Positions 25,082 through 33,379 of a DNA stretch of 40,737 nucleotides are shown in pieces. Origin of the DNA: Catenibacterium sp. co_0103 (GTDB lineage: Bacteria > Bacillota_I > Bacilli_A > Erysipelotrichales > Coprobacillaceae); assembly GCF_004168205.1 (NCBI RefSeq), contig NZ_RCYB01000015.1, forward strand, positions 1 to 40,737. The letters are read 5' to 3'. Within the stretch, counting starts at the first letter, position 1; every line of letters begins with the position of its first letter. The notes below the pieces were generated by a model, which saw nothing but the letters and a program-made list of their open reading frames with translations, ran no database searches and was not told the origin of the DNA. The position numbers and the translations under genes are program-made.

Positions 25082-25873
25082 GTGAAGAGAATTTTTGTCA
25101 TGTCTGATTTACATGGACAATTTGTGTTATTGCAGCTGATGCTCAATAAGATTCAATTCACTGATGAAGATGAGTTATATATCCTAGGTGATATTATGGA
25201 TCGTGGTCCTAATTCAATTGATATATATTACTTTGTGAAAGCAATGCCTAATGTTCATATGATCAAGGGTAATCATGAAATCATGATGAGACAATCTTTA
25301 GCAGCCAGCTTAAAATATAATGATTTAGATTCTGATTTGAATAATGCATATCGTTTATGGAAACAGAATGGTGCAACAGGTACTGTAAATAGTATAAGAG
25401 AGTTCTTACAGAAGGATTCTATTCCTTATGAGGAATATTTTGATATAAAGAAAGAGTTTGTACAGGAAATTATTGATTTCATTGATAGTCTGCCTAATTA
25501 TATAGAGCTTGATTATCAGGGCAAGCATTATGTGATGGTGCATGCAGGAGTGGATCCTGAGGTAATCAATATAGAAGATAGTGATCCTGAATTACTTGCC
25601 TGGATTAGAGAATATTTCTATATGAATCCATGTAATCCTGAATATACTTATATATTTGGTCATACGCCTTTATGTTATGTGAATGATGATCATTCTTTTA
25701 ATATCTGGTACGATCCTGATTATCATAATAAGATTGGTATTGATGGTGGACTCGCTGTGGCAGATAGAGGACAATTAAATTGTTTATGTTTAACAGATGG
25801 TTCTTCTTATAAAATACCTTATAAAGATGGTCAGCCAGGAGAATTACAACGTATTATAAAAGACTTAAAGTAA
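25082..25873 (+). CDS. PPP-type metallophosphoesterase (ApaH/PrpE-like)
   Basis: This 263-residue protein has every ligand motif of the PPP phosphatase fold: SDLHGQ, GDIMDRGPNS, KGNHEIMM, VHAGVDPE and FGHTPLC. Relatives hydrolyse diadenosine tetraphosphate or phosphoprotein Ser/Thr. Which applies here cannot be read off. The start is a GTG at 25082 with AGGTGA 7 bases upstream, and a promoter before it. It stands alone between a divergent EIIB-like gene and a terminator. Confidence 0.88.
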   Translation: MKRIFVMSDLHGQFVLLQLMLNKIQFTDEDELYILGDIMDRGPNSIDIYYFVKAMPNVHMIKGNHEIMMRQSLAASLKYNDLDSDLNNAYRLWKQNGATGTVNSIREFLQKDSIPYEEYFDIKKEFVQEIIDFIDSLPNYIELDYQGKHYVMVHAGVDPEVINIEDSDPELLAWIREYFYMNPCNPEYTYIFGHTPLCYVNDDHSFNIWYDPDYHNKIGIDGGLAVADRGQLNCLCLTDGSSYKIPYKDGQPGELQRIIKDLK

Positions 25874-25898
25874 AACGGAAGGGAACTCCCTTCCGTTT
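25873..25898. terminator. Strong hairpin terminator after the phosphoesterase
   Basis: Perfect 11-bp arms (25873-25883, 25888-25898) with an AACT loop. A-tract and T-rich ends on both sides allow termination for both converging genes. Confidence 0.8.
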
Positions 25899-25923
25899 AT
25901 TCGTTTATCTAAATAGATACTAA

Positions 25924-26121
25924 TTATTTTCTAAACATTGCTAATATTTCTTCTGTTGGTCGACTTAGATGATTTTCTCGTAAATATTTTGACAAACCAC
26001 GCAAATCATAAAAATATTCTCCTGGTTCATACTCTGAACCATTTTCTATAGTCCCGGCATATAAACCTTCAAAGCCTTGCTCTGGTGTTGGATCTGGTAT
26101 TGGTTCAAATTTATCCTTCAT
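25924..26121 (-). CDS. Small acidic protein of unknown function (65 residues)
   Basis: I do not recognise the family. A GGGGTGATG site sits 6-12 bases before the ATG, and codon use matches the neighbours, so I treat it as real. The protein is acidic with PIPDPTPEQGFEGLYAG and EYEPGEYFYDLRGL, then a helix-like C-terminus LSKYLRENHLSRPTEEILAM. No signal peptide or membrane helix is present. It follows deoR on the same strand after 43 bases, so it may share the activase-deoR transcript, though its role in that module is unknown. Confidence 0.55.
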   Translation of the reverse strand: MKDKFEPIPDPTPEQGFEGLYAGTIENGSEYEPGEYFYDLRGLSKYLRENHLSRPTEEILAMFRK

Positions 26122-26164
26122 TATTCATCACCCCTTGTATTTATTAGTTAGAATAAACAACTAA

Positions 26165-26920
26165 TCACTCATTTTCTATAGTTAGTAATGTTTTATTTTC
26201 TGACAACAAATGTGTTTTGATATCTTCGGGAATATGATCATCAGTAATGATTGTATCAATACGTTCTTTTAACTGAAGAGGTACGACACCATGTGAATTG
26301 AACTTTTCACTTTCAGTTAAGACAATAATATGTTCTGCCTGTTCAGCCATATCTCTAACAGCCTGTGCACGCAAATGATCACTATTTGTGAAACCTACAC
26401 GAGGATTATAACCATCAGCACCAATAAATAACTGATCAACACAGAAATTTTGAGCACATTGTGCCACGATAGGTCCTACCATAACCTGTGAATCTTTCTG
26501 GTAAGCACCACCTAGAAGAATCACATTGGTATTCTTTTTATCGCGAATATATCCTGCAATAAAAGCACTGTTAGTCACAATAGTGACATCTAGTTTTTCT
26601 GATGCGATTGTATCTGCAAGAATCGCACAGCAGCTCCCACTTTCAATCATAATGGTATCTCCATCATGAATAAGTTCTGAAGCCTTTTGTGCAATTCTTT
26701 TCTTTATTTCATAATGATAAGCTAAGCGTCCATTGATATCATCCTTATTCGCAAGGATGGCATAGCCATGTCCTCTTTTAATAATCCCTTTTTCTTCAAG
26801 TGCATCTAAGTCCTTACGGATAGTGACATTGGATACCCCAAGTATTTGAGATAATTCATTGACTTCTATTTTCTTTTCTTTTGTAAGTAGTTCTAATATT
26901 TTGTTATAGCGGTCTTTCAT
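26165..26920 (-). CDS. DeoR/GlpR-family transcriptional regulator
   Basis: This 251-residue regulator has an N-terminal winged helix (ILELLTKEKKIEVNELSQIL, then VSNVTIRKDLDALEEKG for DNA recognition) and a sugar-phosphate-sensing domain with GDTIMIESGSC, TNSAFIAGYI and LFIGADGYNP. DeoR regulators usually release DNA on binding a phosphorylated sugar. It sits 28 bases downstream of the activase gene, with GGAGGT at its start. Repeated TTTCATATGAAA-like sites in the divergent activase/GRE promoter are candidate operators. I infer that it controls the GRE module. Confidence 0.9.
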   Translation of the reverse strand: MKDRYNKILELLTKEKKIEVNELSQILGVSNVTIRKDLDALEEKGIIKRGHGYAILANKDDINGRLAYHYEIKKRIAQKASELIHDGDTIMIESGSCCAILADTIASEKLDVTIVTNSAFIAGYIRDKKNTNVILLGGAYQKDSQVMVGPIVAQCAQNFCVDQLFIGADGYNPRVGFTNSDHLRAQAVRDMAEQAEHIIVLTESEKFNSHGVVPLQLKERIDTIITDDHIPEDIKTHLLSENKTLLTIENE

Positions 26921-26948
26921 AGATTACCTCCGCACTCATTATATTAAT

Positions 26949-27842
26949 CTAGAAGAAACAATTCAACCCACACTTGATGAACTCATTTTGATAATCCACT
27001 AAATCTTCAGGATGTAATGCTTCTACTTCATGAAGCTTATAGTCTTTACCAAGTAGTTTATATTTATTTTCACCAAATTGATGGAATGGAAGAAGCTGTA
27101 CCTCTTTTGCACCTGCTTCTTTAATACATGTTGCTAGTTCTTTCGCATCTTCTAATGTTTCATTAAAGCCAGGAATAACAGGTATTCTAGGTAATACATT
27201 AAGACCCTGTTCAATAGCCCATTTGAAGTTCTTTTGAATGACTTCATTTGTGACATGTGTTCCCTTCTTATGTTTCATTGGATCAGCCTGCTTCACATCA
27301 AATAATAAGAGATCAAATAACGGAGCTGCTTTCTTAAACTTCTCATGATCCACAATACCTGTTGTTTCAATCGTAAGATGAAGTCCTTTTTCTTTTAATG
27401 CATGGACAAGAGCCATCATGAAATCATATTGCACCATAGCTTCTCCACCAGATAAAGTCACACCACCATTAGATTCTTCATAGAAATCAATATCCTGCAT
27501 ACAGATATCAACAACTTCTTCTACTGTCTTTACTTCACCTTCCTGCGTTAAGGCTTTCCCAGGACAGGCTTTGACACATTTCATACAATGATCACATGTT
27601 TTATGATCAATTCGAATCAAGCCATCCTCCATCTTTATAGCCCCTTTAGGGCAGGTATGTACACATGTTTCACAATGAAGACATTTCTCATTATTGTATA
27701 AAACCTGAGGACTCACTGCCTGACTCTCAGGATTAGCACACCATTCACATCTTAATGGACATCCTTTAAAAAACACTGTTGTACGAATACCAGGTCCATC
27801 GTGAATACTAAATTTCTGTATATTAAATATAATTCCTTCCAT
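26949..27842 (-). CDS. pflC: Glycyl radical enzyme activating enzyme (radical SAM, PflC type)
   Basis: The 297-residue enzyme installs the glycyl radical in the GRE encoded divergently. It begins with FSIHDGPGIRTTVFFKGCPL, and Cys28, Cys32 and Cys35 (C-x3-C-x2-C) bind the SAM cluster. Next is a two-cluster ferredoxin insert (CLHCETCVHTCPKG and CDHCMKCVKACPGKA), present in activases of the dehydratase-type GREs and absent from plain PflA. YESNGGVTLSGGEAMVQ is the SAM-binding stretch. AGAGGG precedes the ATG. It is oxygen-labile. Confidence 0.92.
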   Translation of the reverse strand: MEGIIFNIQKFSIHDGPGIRTTVFFKGCPLRCEWCANPESQAVSPQVLYNNEKCLHCETCVHTCPKGAIKMEDGLIRIDHKTCDHCMKCVKACPGKALTQEGEVKTVEEVVDICMQDIDFYEESNGGVTLSGGEAMVQYDFMMALVHALKEKGLHLTIETTGIVDHEKFKKAAPLFDLLLFDVKQADPMKHKKGTHVTNEVIQKNFKWAIEQGLNVLPRIPVIPGFNETLEDAKELATCIKEAGAKEVQLLPFHQFGENKYKLLGKDYKLHEVEALHPEDLVDYQNEFIKCGLNCFF

Positions 27843-27882
27843 ATCATATCCCTCTTTTCGCTTCTATCCTATCATTTCTACT

Positions 27883-27915
27883 TATGTTTCGCAACATAAA
27901 AAGTTTCATATGAAA
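27883..27915. promoter_or_regulatory. Palindromes in the activase/GRE divergent region (candidate DeoR operators)
   Basis: Two palindromes lie side by side: TATGTT-4-AACATA (27883-27898) and the perfect 12-bp TTTCATATGAAA (27904-27915). A further TATGAAAC half-site is at about 28001-28008, just before the GRE ribosome site. Their position next to both divergent starts suits a DeoR-type repressor binding several sites. Confidence 0.5.
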
Positions 27916-27944
27916 GTTTATGATATTATTTTCATAATTTATAG

Positions 27945-27973
27945 TTGACTGATAACGCTTTTGTGCGTATGAT
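27945..27973 (+). promoter_or_regulatory. Promoter of the glycyl radical enzyme operon
   Basis: TTGACT (27945-27950), 17 bp, TATGAT (27968-27973), about 50 bases before the GRE start. Confidence 0.68.
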
Positions 27974-28027
27974 GTGTTTGTAATGAAAGATATAAAACTT
28001 ACGTATGAAACTTTAGGAGGAACAAAA

Positions 28028-30442
28028 ATGGAAAATACTCAGCATTTTGGTCAGTTAACTGAAAGAATGAAAGCTTTCAGAGAAGAAGTATTAGATGAAA
28101 AGCCTTATGTAGATGGAGAACGTGCTGTTCTTGCGACTGAGGCTTATAAGGAAAACTTAAATCAGCCACGTGTAATGGTTCGTGCAAGAATGTTGAAGAA
28201 GATTCTTGAAAACATGTCTATCTATATTGAAGATAAAACACTTATTGTAGGTAACCAGTCTACAAAGAATTGTAATGCACCAGTATTCCCTGAATATACA
28301 ATGAAGTTCATCATGGATGAATTAGATCTTTTTGAAAAGAGAGATGGTGATGTATTCTATATCACTGAAGAAACAAAACAGCAGTTAAGAGATATTTCCC
28401 CTTTCTGGGAAAATAATAACCTACGTGCAAGAGGTGAAGCTTTACTACCTGAAGAAGTAAGTGTGTTTATGGAAACAGGTGTCTTTGGTATGGAAGGTAA
28501 GTTGAATGCCGGGGATGCACATCTTGCAGTTAATTATGAACGTATTCTTGCACAGGGCTTAAAGGGTTATGAAGCTTATACAAGAGAAATGAAAGAAAAG
28601 CTTGATTTGGCTCAGCCAGATAGTGTTGATAAGTATATGTTCTATAATTCAGTTTTAACTGTTATTGAAGCCGTACATACATTCACACTTCGTTATAGTT
28701 CTCTTGCAAAGGAAATGGCAGAAAAAGAAACAAATCCTGCAAGAAAAGAAGAATTATTAGAAATAAGCAGAATTTGTGCAAAGGTGCCTTATGAACCTGC
28801 TCATTCATTCCGTGAAGCAATACAGTCTGTATGGTTTATTCAGTTGATTCTTCAGATTGAATCAAATGGTCATTCATTAAGCTATGGACGTTTTGACCAG
28901 TATATGTATCCTTACTATATTAAAGATATCAACGAAAAGAAGATCACTGAAGAAGAAGCATTAGAACTTCTTACTTGTTTATGGATCAAGACACTCACAG
29001 TCAATAAGGTACGTTCACAGGCTCATACATTAAGTTCAGCTGGTTCTCCAATGTATCAGAATGTGACTATTGGTGGTCAGACTACTGACAAGAAGGATGC
29101 AGTGAATGAATTAAGTTTTGCGGTATTAAAATCAGTGGCTCAAACAAGACTTACTCAGCCTAACTTAACTGTACGTTATCATGCAAACCTGAATAAACAT
29201 TTCTTTGATGAATGTATTGAAGTAATGAAGCTTGGATTTGGTATGCCAGCATTAAATAATGATGAAATCATTATTCCTTCATTTATTAACTGGGGTGTTA
29301 AGGAAGAAGATGCTTATAATTATAGTGCTATCGGATGTGTAGAAACAGCTGTTCCTGGTAAATGGGGATATCGTTGTACAGGTATGTCTTATATCAACTT
29401 CCCAAGAGTATTATTATGTACAATGAATAATGGTGTTGACTTAACTACAAACAAACGTTTCACTAAGGGCCATGGTTACTTTACTGAAATGGAAACTTAT
29501 GAAGATTTACTTGCAGCATGGGATAAAACAGTAAGAGAAATGACACGTTATAGTGTTATTGTAGAAAACTTTATTGATAAGGCATCTGAAAGAGATGTGC
29601 CTGATATTCTATGTTCTGCATTAACTGATGACTGTATTGGCAGAGGTAAGACTATCAAAGAAGGTGGTGCAGTGTATGACTTCATTTCAGGTCTTCAGGT
29701 CGGTATTGCGAATATGGCAAACAGCTTAGCTGCTATCAAGAAGCTTGTTTATGATGAAAAGAAGATTACAAGAGAACAGTTATGGAATGCGATCTTAGAT
29801 GATTTCCAGTCACCTGAAAACAAGAAGATTCAGGAAATGTTGAATGATGAAGCACCTAAGTATGGTAATGATGACGATTATGCAGATAACTTAATTGTAG
29901 AAGCATATGATTCTTATATTGATGAAATCAAGAAATATCCAAATACTCGTTATAATAGAGGTCCTATTGGTGGTATTCGTTATGCAGGTACTTCTTCAAT
30001 TAGTGCCAATGTAGGTCAGGGTATGGGTACAATGGCTACTCCTGATGGAAGAAATGCACATGAACCACTCGCTGAAGGATGTTCTCCAGCACATAACACA
30101 GATAAGAATGGTCCTACTGCAGTATTCAAGAGTATATCTAAGCTTCGTACTGAAAAGATCACAGGAGGCGTACTTCTTAACCAGAAGATGACACCTCAGA
30201 TGCTTTCTACAGAAGAAAATAAACAGAAACTAGAATTATTGATTCGTACATTCTTTAATCGTCTTCATGGTTACCATGTACAATACAACATCGTTTCTAA
30301 GGAAACTTTAATAGATGCACAAAAGCATCCAGAAAATCATAAGGACTTAATTGTACGTGTTGCAGGATATAGTGCATTCTTCAATGTATTATCTAAGGCA
30401 ACTCAGGATGATATTATCGGTAGAACTGAACAGAGTTTATAG
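28028..30442 (+). CDS. pflD: Glycyl radical enzyme, dehydratase/C-O lyase type (PflD group)
   Basis: This 804-residue enzyme carries the radical glycine Gly780 in RVAGYSAFF near the C-terminus and the thiyl cysteine Cys437 in IGCVET. The Cys-Val-Glu pattern with an adjacent Glu is the mark of dehydratase-like GREs, whereas true pyruvate formate-lyase has Cys-Cys. I choose the ATG at 28028 since TAGGAGG lies 8 bases upstream. The next gene, an FSA-type aldolase, begins 12 bases later. Gene content matches the E. coli pflDC/fsaB/gldA neighbourhood. The substrate is not proven; a phosphorylated anhydrosugar or similar is inferred from the partners. Confidence 0.88.
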   Translation: MENTQHFGQLTERMKAFREEVLDEKPYVDGERAVLATEAYKENLNQPRVMVRARMLKKILENMSIYIEDKTLIVGNQSTKNCNAPVFPEYTMKFIMDELDLFEKRDGDVFYITEETKQQLRDISPFWENNNLRARGEALLPEEVSVFMETGVFGMEGKLNAGDAHLAVNYERILAQGLKGYEAYTREMKEKLDLAQPDSVDKYMFYNSVLTVIEAVHTFTLRYSSLAKEMAEKETNPARKEELLEISRICAKVPYEPAHSFREAIQSVWFIQLILQIESNGHSLSYGRFDQYMYPYYIKDINEKKITEEEALELLTCLWIKTLTVNKVRSQAHTLSSAGSPMYQNVTIGGQTTDKKDAVNELSFAVLKSVAQTRLTQPNLTVRYHANLNKHFFDECIEVMKLGFGMPALNNDEIIIPSFINWGVKEEDAYNYSAIGCVETAVPGKWGYRCTGMSYINFPRVLLCTMNNGVDLTTNKRFTKGHGYFTEMETYEDLLAAWDKTVREMTRYSVIVENFIDKASERDVPDILCSALTDDCIGRGKTIKEGGAVYDFISGLQVGIANMANSLAAIKKLVYDEKKITREQLWNAILDDFQSPENKKIQEMLNDEAPKYGNDDDYADNLIVEAYDSYIDEIKKYPNTRYNRGPIGGIRYAGTSSISANVGQGMGTMATPDGRNAHEPLAEGCSPAHNTDKNGPTAVFKSISKLRTEKITGGVLLNQKMTPQMLSTEENKQKLELLIRTFFNRLHGYHVQYNIVSKETLIDAQKHPENHKDLIVRVAGYSAFFNVLSKATQDDIIGRTEQSL

Positions 30443-30454
30443 GAGGAAAAAACA

Positions 30455-31135
30455 ATGGAATTTATTATTGATACAGTAGATTTAGAAGAAATTAGAGATG
30501 CAGTGGATCACTTACCAATCGTAGGTGTCACTAGTAACCCAAGTATTGTAAAGAAGACAAGCCCAAAGGATTTCTTTGGACATATGAGAGAAATCAGAAA
30601 AATCATTGGTGATGAACGTTCTTTACATATTCAGGTTATTGCGACAGAAGCAGATGAAATCGTGAAAGAAGCACATAAGATCTTTGAAGAAGTAGATGAC
30701 AAGGTATATGTAAAGGTCCCTACTACTTATGAAGGTGTTAAAGCAATGAAAATCTTAAAGGCTGAAGGGAAAAATGTGACTGCCACAGCTGTTTATGATT
30801 TGATGCAGGCTTATATGGCACTCGCAGCAGGTGCTGATTATATTGCACCATATACAAATAGAATTGGAAACTTAGGAAATGATCCTTTTGAATTAATGGC
30901 TCATTTATCTAATAGAATCGTAGAAGATGGTTATGACTGCAAGATTCTTGCTGCAAGCTTCAAGGGTGTACAGCAGGTAAGAGATGCATTTAATGCAGGT
31001 AGTCAGGCTATCACTGCACCAGTCAGCGTATTAAAGGCAATCTTTGAAAATCCAAGTATTTCTAAAGCTGTGACTGATTTCAATAATGATTGGTATTCAG
31101 TATACGGAGAAGACAAAGGTCTTTGTGATATGTAA
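30455..31135 (+). CDS. fsa: Fructose-6-phosphate aldolase-like (small transaldolase family)
   Basis: This 226-residue class I aldolase has GVTSNPSI, Lys87 in VYVKVPTTYEG as the Schiff-base residue, and VTATAVYDLMQAYMALAAGADYIAPYTNRI. The length and motifs match E. coli FsaA/FsaB rather than full transaldolase. FSA enzymes cleave or form bonds between glyceraldehyde-3-phosphate and dihydroxyacetone or hydroxyacetone. Coming directly after the GRE (12 bases, AGGAGG site), it should cleave the GRE product. A strong terminator follows. Confidence 0.9.
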   Translation: MEFIIDTVDLEEIRDAVDHLPIVGVTSNPSIVKKTSPKDFFGHMREIRKIIGDERSLHIQVIATEADEIVKEAHKIFEEVDDKVYVKVPTTYEGVKAMKILKAEGKNVTATAVYDLMQAYMALAAGADYIAPYTNRIGNLGNDPFELMAHLSNRIVEDGYDCKILAASFKGVQQVRDAFNAGSQAITAPVSVLKAIFENPSISKAVTDFNNDWYSVYGEDKGLCDM

Positions 31136-31169
31136 ACATTGAGGAGAAAATTCTCCTCAATGTTTTTTT
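31136..31169 (+). terminator. Terminator between the aldolase and gldA
   Basis: Perfect 13-bp arms (31136-31148 and 31151-31163) with a two-base loop, then a seven-T run. gldA may be transcribed by read-through or from a weak promoter with a TATAAT at 31177-31182. Confidence 0.93.
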
Positions 31170-31202
31170 CATGTTCTATAATAGAAATAGGAGCGTGATA
31201 AT

Positions 31203-32297
31203 ATGAGCAAGATGATTGGTGCACCAACAAGATATAGACAAGGTAAAGATGAATTAAAGTGTCTTGGTGATGATTTAAAGGACTATAAGAAAATAGTCGT
31301 TATTACAAGTGAAAATCTTAAAGAAATGTTTATTCCTCAGATAGAGGAAAGCTTACATGAACAGGAAATGACTGTTGTACTATTTCAAAATGAATGTAGC
31401 ATGAGCGAGATTGAAAGAATACAACATATTGTAGAAGAAACGAATGGTGAAGTAATTGTCGGTGTCGGTGGAGGTAAGGTATTAGATACGACTAAAGCAT
31501 GTGGTTATTATGCGAAAAAGCCTATTGTCGTTATACCTACTGCCGCAAGTACGGATGCCCCATGTTCTTCTTTATCAGTAATTTATCATGATGATCATAC
31601 GTTTGATCATTATTTACATTTACCTAAGAGTCCAGATCAAGTAATTGTGGATACACAGGTCATTGCGAATGCCCCAGTAAGATTACTGAGAGCGGGTATT
31701 GGTGATGCATTTAGTACTTATTTTGAAGCAAAGGCTTGTTATGTGAGTCATAGTGAGAATTGTCTTCATAGTCAGGTGACAAGAAGTGCTTTCGCAATAT
31801 CTAAGGCTTGTTTTGATATTGTCTATTCTTATGGATTGCAGGCTGTAGAAGATTGTAAGCAACATAAAGTCACAGAAGCACTAGAGAATGTGATAGAAGC
31901 TAATATTTATTTAAGTGGTATTGGTTTTGAGTCTGGTGGCGAAGCTGTAGGTCATGGCTTGCATAATGCGTTCACTCTTATTCCTGAAACAAATAGTAAG
32001 ATGCATGGTGAAAAAGTCGCTTTTTGTACACTTGTACAATTGGTATTAGAAAATACACCTAAGCATACATTAAAGAGCTATTATGAGTTCTTAGAAGCTT
32101 TAGAGTTACCTACTACACTCTCTGATTTAGGGATGAAAGACGTAGATGAAGAAGCATTACTGCATGTATGCTTAGAAGCAGTTAAAGAAGGATCTACGAC
32201 ATTAAATATGCCTTTTGAAGTGACTTCAAAGAATTTATTAAAAGCTATTATCAAAGCTGATCAATACGGACAGAAATGGAAAACCTCTGGAAAATAA
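31203..32297 (+). CDS. gldA: Glycerol dehydrogenase family (GldA)
   Basis: This 364-residue iron/zinc-type alcohol dehydrogenase has an N-terminal Rossmann half with VGVGGGKVLDTTKA and PTAASTDAPCSSLSV, and metal ligands Asp in GIGDAFSTYFEA, His in AVGHGLHNAF and His in KMHGEKVAF. GldA oxidises glycerol and reduces hydroxyacetone to 1,2-propanediol. Placed behind the GRE and aldolase it likely recycles NADH by reducing the ketone they make. AGGAGCG precedes the ATG. A strong terminator sits between it and the aldolase. Confidence 0.93.
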   Translation: MSKMIGAPTRYRQGKDELKCLGDDLKDYKKIVVITSENLKEMFIPQIEESLHEQEMTVVLFQNECSMSEIERIQHIVEETNGEVIVGVGGGKVLDTTKACGYYAKKPIVVIPTAASTDAPCSSLSVIYHDDHTFDHYLHLPKSPDQVIVDTQVIANAPVRLLRAGIGDAFSTYFEAKACYVSHSENCLHSQVTRSAFAISKACFDIVYSYGLQAVEDCKQHKVTEALENVIEANIYLSGIGFESGGEAVGHGLHNAFTLIPETNSKMHGEKVAFCTLVQLVLENTPKHTLKSYYEFLEALELPTTLSDLGMKDVDEEALLHVCLEAVKEGSTTLNMPFEVTSKNLLKAIIKADQYGQKWKTSGK

Positions 32298-32311
32298 TCC
32301 AGAGGCTTTTC
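32284..32311 (+). terminator. Terminator overlapping the gldA stop
   Basis: CCTCTGGA (32284-32291) and TCCAGAGG (32298-32305) form an 8-bp stem; the loop contains the gldA TAA, and CTTTTCT follows. Confidence 0.8.
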
Positions 32312-32313
32312 TA

Positions 32314-32460
32314 TTAGAAATACAATTTTGCGATAATCGCAATAAGAACGATAATGATAACTACAAGACTATATGCCACTGTCATCGCGCCATAGCCTTG
32401 CCAATCTTTTTGAAGTTCTTTTGTCTTTTCTTCTGAAATGACGCGTTTCTTTTTACTCAT
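32314..32460 (-). CDS. Small single-span membrane protein (48 residues)
   Basis: A reading frame easily missed for its size. It has an ATG at 32460 with AAAGGATGATG upstream, a highly charged N-terminus (SKKKRVISEEKTKELQKDW) and one hydrophobic helix from about residue 25 to 46 (VAYSLVVIIIVLIAII). A TATAAT box lies at 32499-32504 (minus strand). The gene stands alone between converging terminators. I know no family for it; with N-terminus inside (positive charges) it would be an inner-membrane peptide. Confidence 0.65.
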   Translation of the reverse strand: MSKKKRVISEEKTKELQKDWQGYGAMTVAYSLVVIIIVLIAIIAKLYF

Positions 32461-32560
32461 AATCATCATCCTTTCTTTCAAGTTTTATATCTATTTATAT
32501 TATATACTACTTGTTAATTAATATATATATCGCGCTTTTTTTAAAAAAATTATTAATATA

Positions 32561-32580
32561 AAAAGCTATCAAATGATAGC
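32561..32580 (-). terminator. Terminator of the pepF operon
   Basis: GCTATCA (32565-32571) and TGATAGC (32574-32580) form a stem ending at the last gene's stop; on the minus strand four T plus AT-rich sequence follow. Confidence 0.78.
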
Positions 32581-32581
32581 T

Positions 32582-33379
32582 CTAAAATTCCATTACTTCT
32601 AAATCATCAGGAACAAATATATTTCCTGTATAATAGTGTGCACCTTCTGCCTTGTAGAGTTCTTTACGATTGTCTACATGATCATCTTCTGTATGATAGA
32701 GTACAAGATTCTTAATATGAAGTTTTTGCGCAAGTTCACAGGCATCTTTCACTGTTGAATGATGCTTTTCATAAGGATGTCTGAAGTCCCTTTCTTCGTA
32801 TAAACAGAATGCTTCATGCAATAGTACATCCGCATTTTCTGCATAGACTTTCTCTTCTTCACAATAAGGTTCATCACCACAACATGTGAGTTTCTTACCA
32901 TCATATTCCACCATGAAACCAAACTGTTTGGCTTTAGTTGAATGGATATCAAAGAAAGTGACTGGATGTCCCATAATTTCTTTAACTTCTTGATCCTTCA
33001 CTTCTACTAAGTGAAGTCTTTTTCCAATTAATGCACTCTGTTTTGGTACAAGAAGTGTATCAGCCATATCCTTTAAAATATGAATAACTTCATCATGACC
33101 ATAGATATAAGCATCACCTTCATATTTACCTGCATTCATAAACTGTGTAATCATACGCATCATCCAGACCATTCCTAATAGATGGTCAATATGCTTATGT
33201 GTTAAAAAGATATGCTTCATATCCTTCCAGTCATATCCTGCTTTTTTTAGCTGAGTTAGGATCTGGTTTCCTCCTCCTGCATCAACCATAAAGTATTGAT
33301 AGTTGTCTTCTAAGACAAAACATGTGTTATAAATCTTAGTGACTAAGGCATTCCCCGTGCCTAGCATTGTTAGTTTCAT
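32582..33379 (-). CDS. Metallo-beta-lactamase-fold hydrolase (RNase Z-like)
   Basis: This 265-residue protein begins MKLTMLGTGNAL, as RNase Z and related phosphodiesterases do, and carries H61-K-H-I-D65-H66 as zinc motif, then DEPYCEEE and LLHEAFC with the later ligands, and LVLYHTEDDH. It is shorter than typical RNase Z and lacks a clear exosite arm, so tRNA 3' processing is doubtful; another phosphodiester or lactone may be the substrate. Last gene of the five-gene operon, overlapping the PAP2 gene by four bases. Confidence 0.82.
   Translation of the reverse strand: MKLTMLGTGNALVTKIYNTCFVLEDNYQYFMVDAGGGNQILTQLKKAGYDWKDMKHIFLTHKHIDHLLGMVWMMRMITQFMNAGKYEGDAYIYGHDEVIHILKDMADTLLVPKQSALIGKRLHLVEVKDQEVKEIMGHPVTFFDIHSTKAKQFGFMVEYDGKKLTCCGDEPYCEEEKVYAENADVLLHEAFCLYEERDFRHPYEKHHSTVKDACELAQKLHIKNLVLYHTEDDHVDNRKELYKAEGAHYYTGNIFVPDDLEVMEF

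Noticed and set aside
28028..30442. True pyruvate formate-lyase
   Set aside because: The active site has a single Cys in GCVET rather than adjacent cysteines, and the activase has the extra ferredoxin insert of dehydratase-type enzymes.
32582..33379. Confident assignment as RNase Z (rnz)
   Set aside because: The zinc motif and the start fit, but length and lack of a clear exosite leave the tRNA-processing role unproven.
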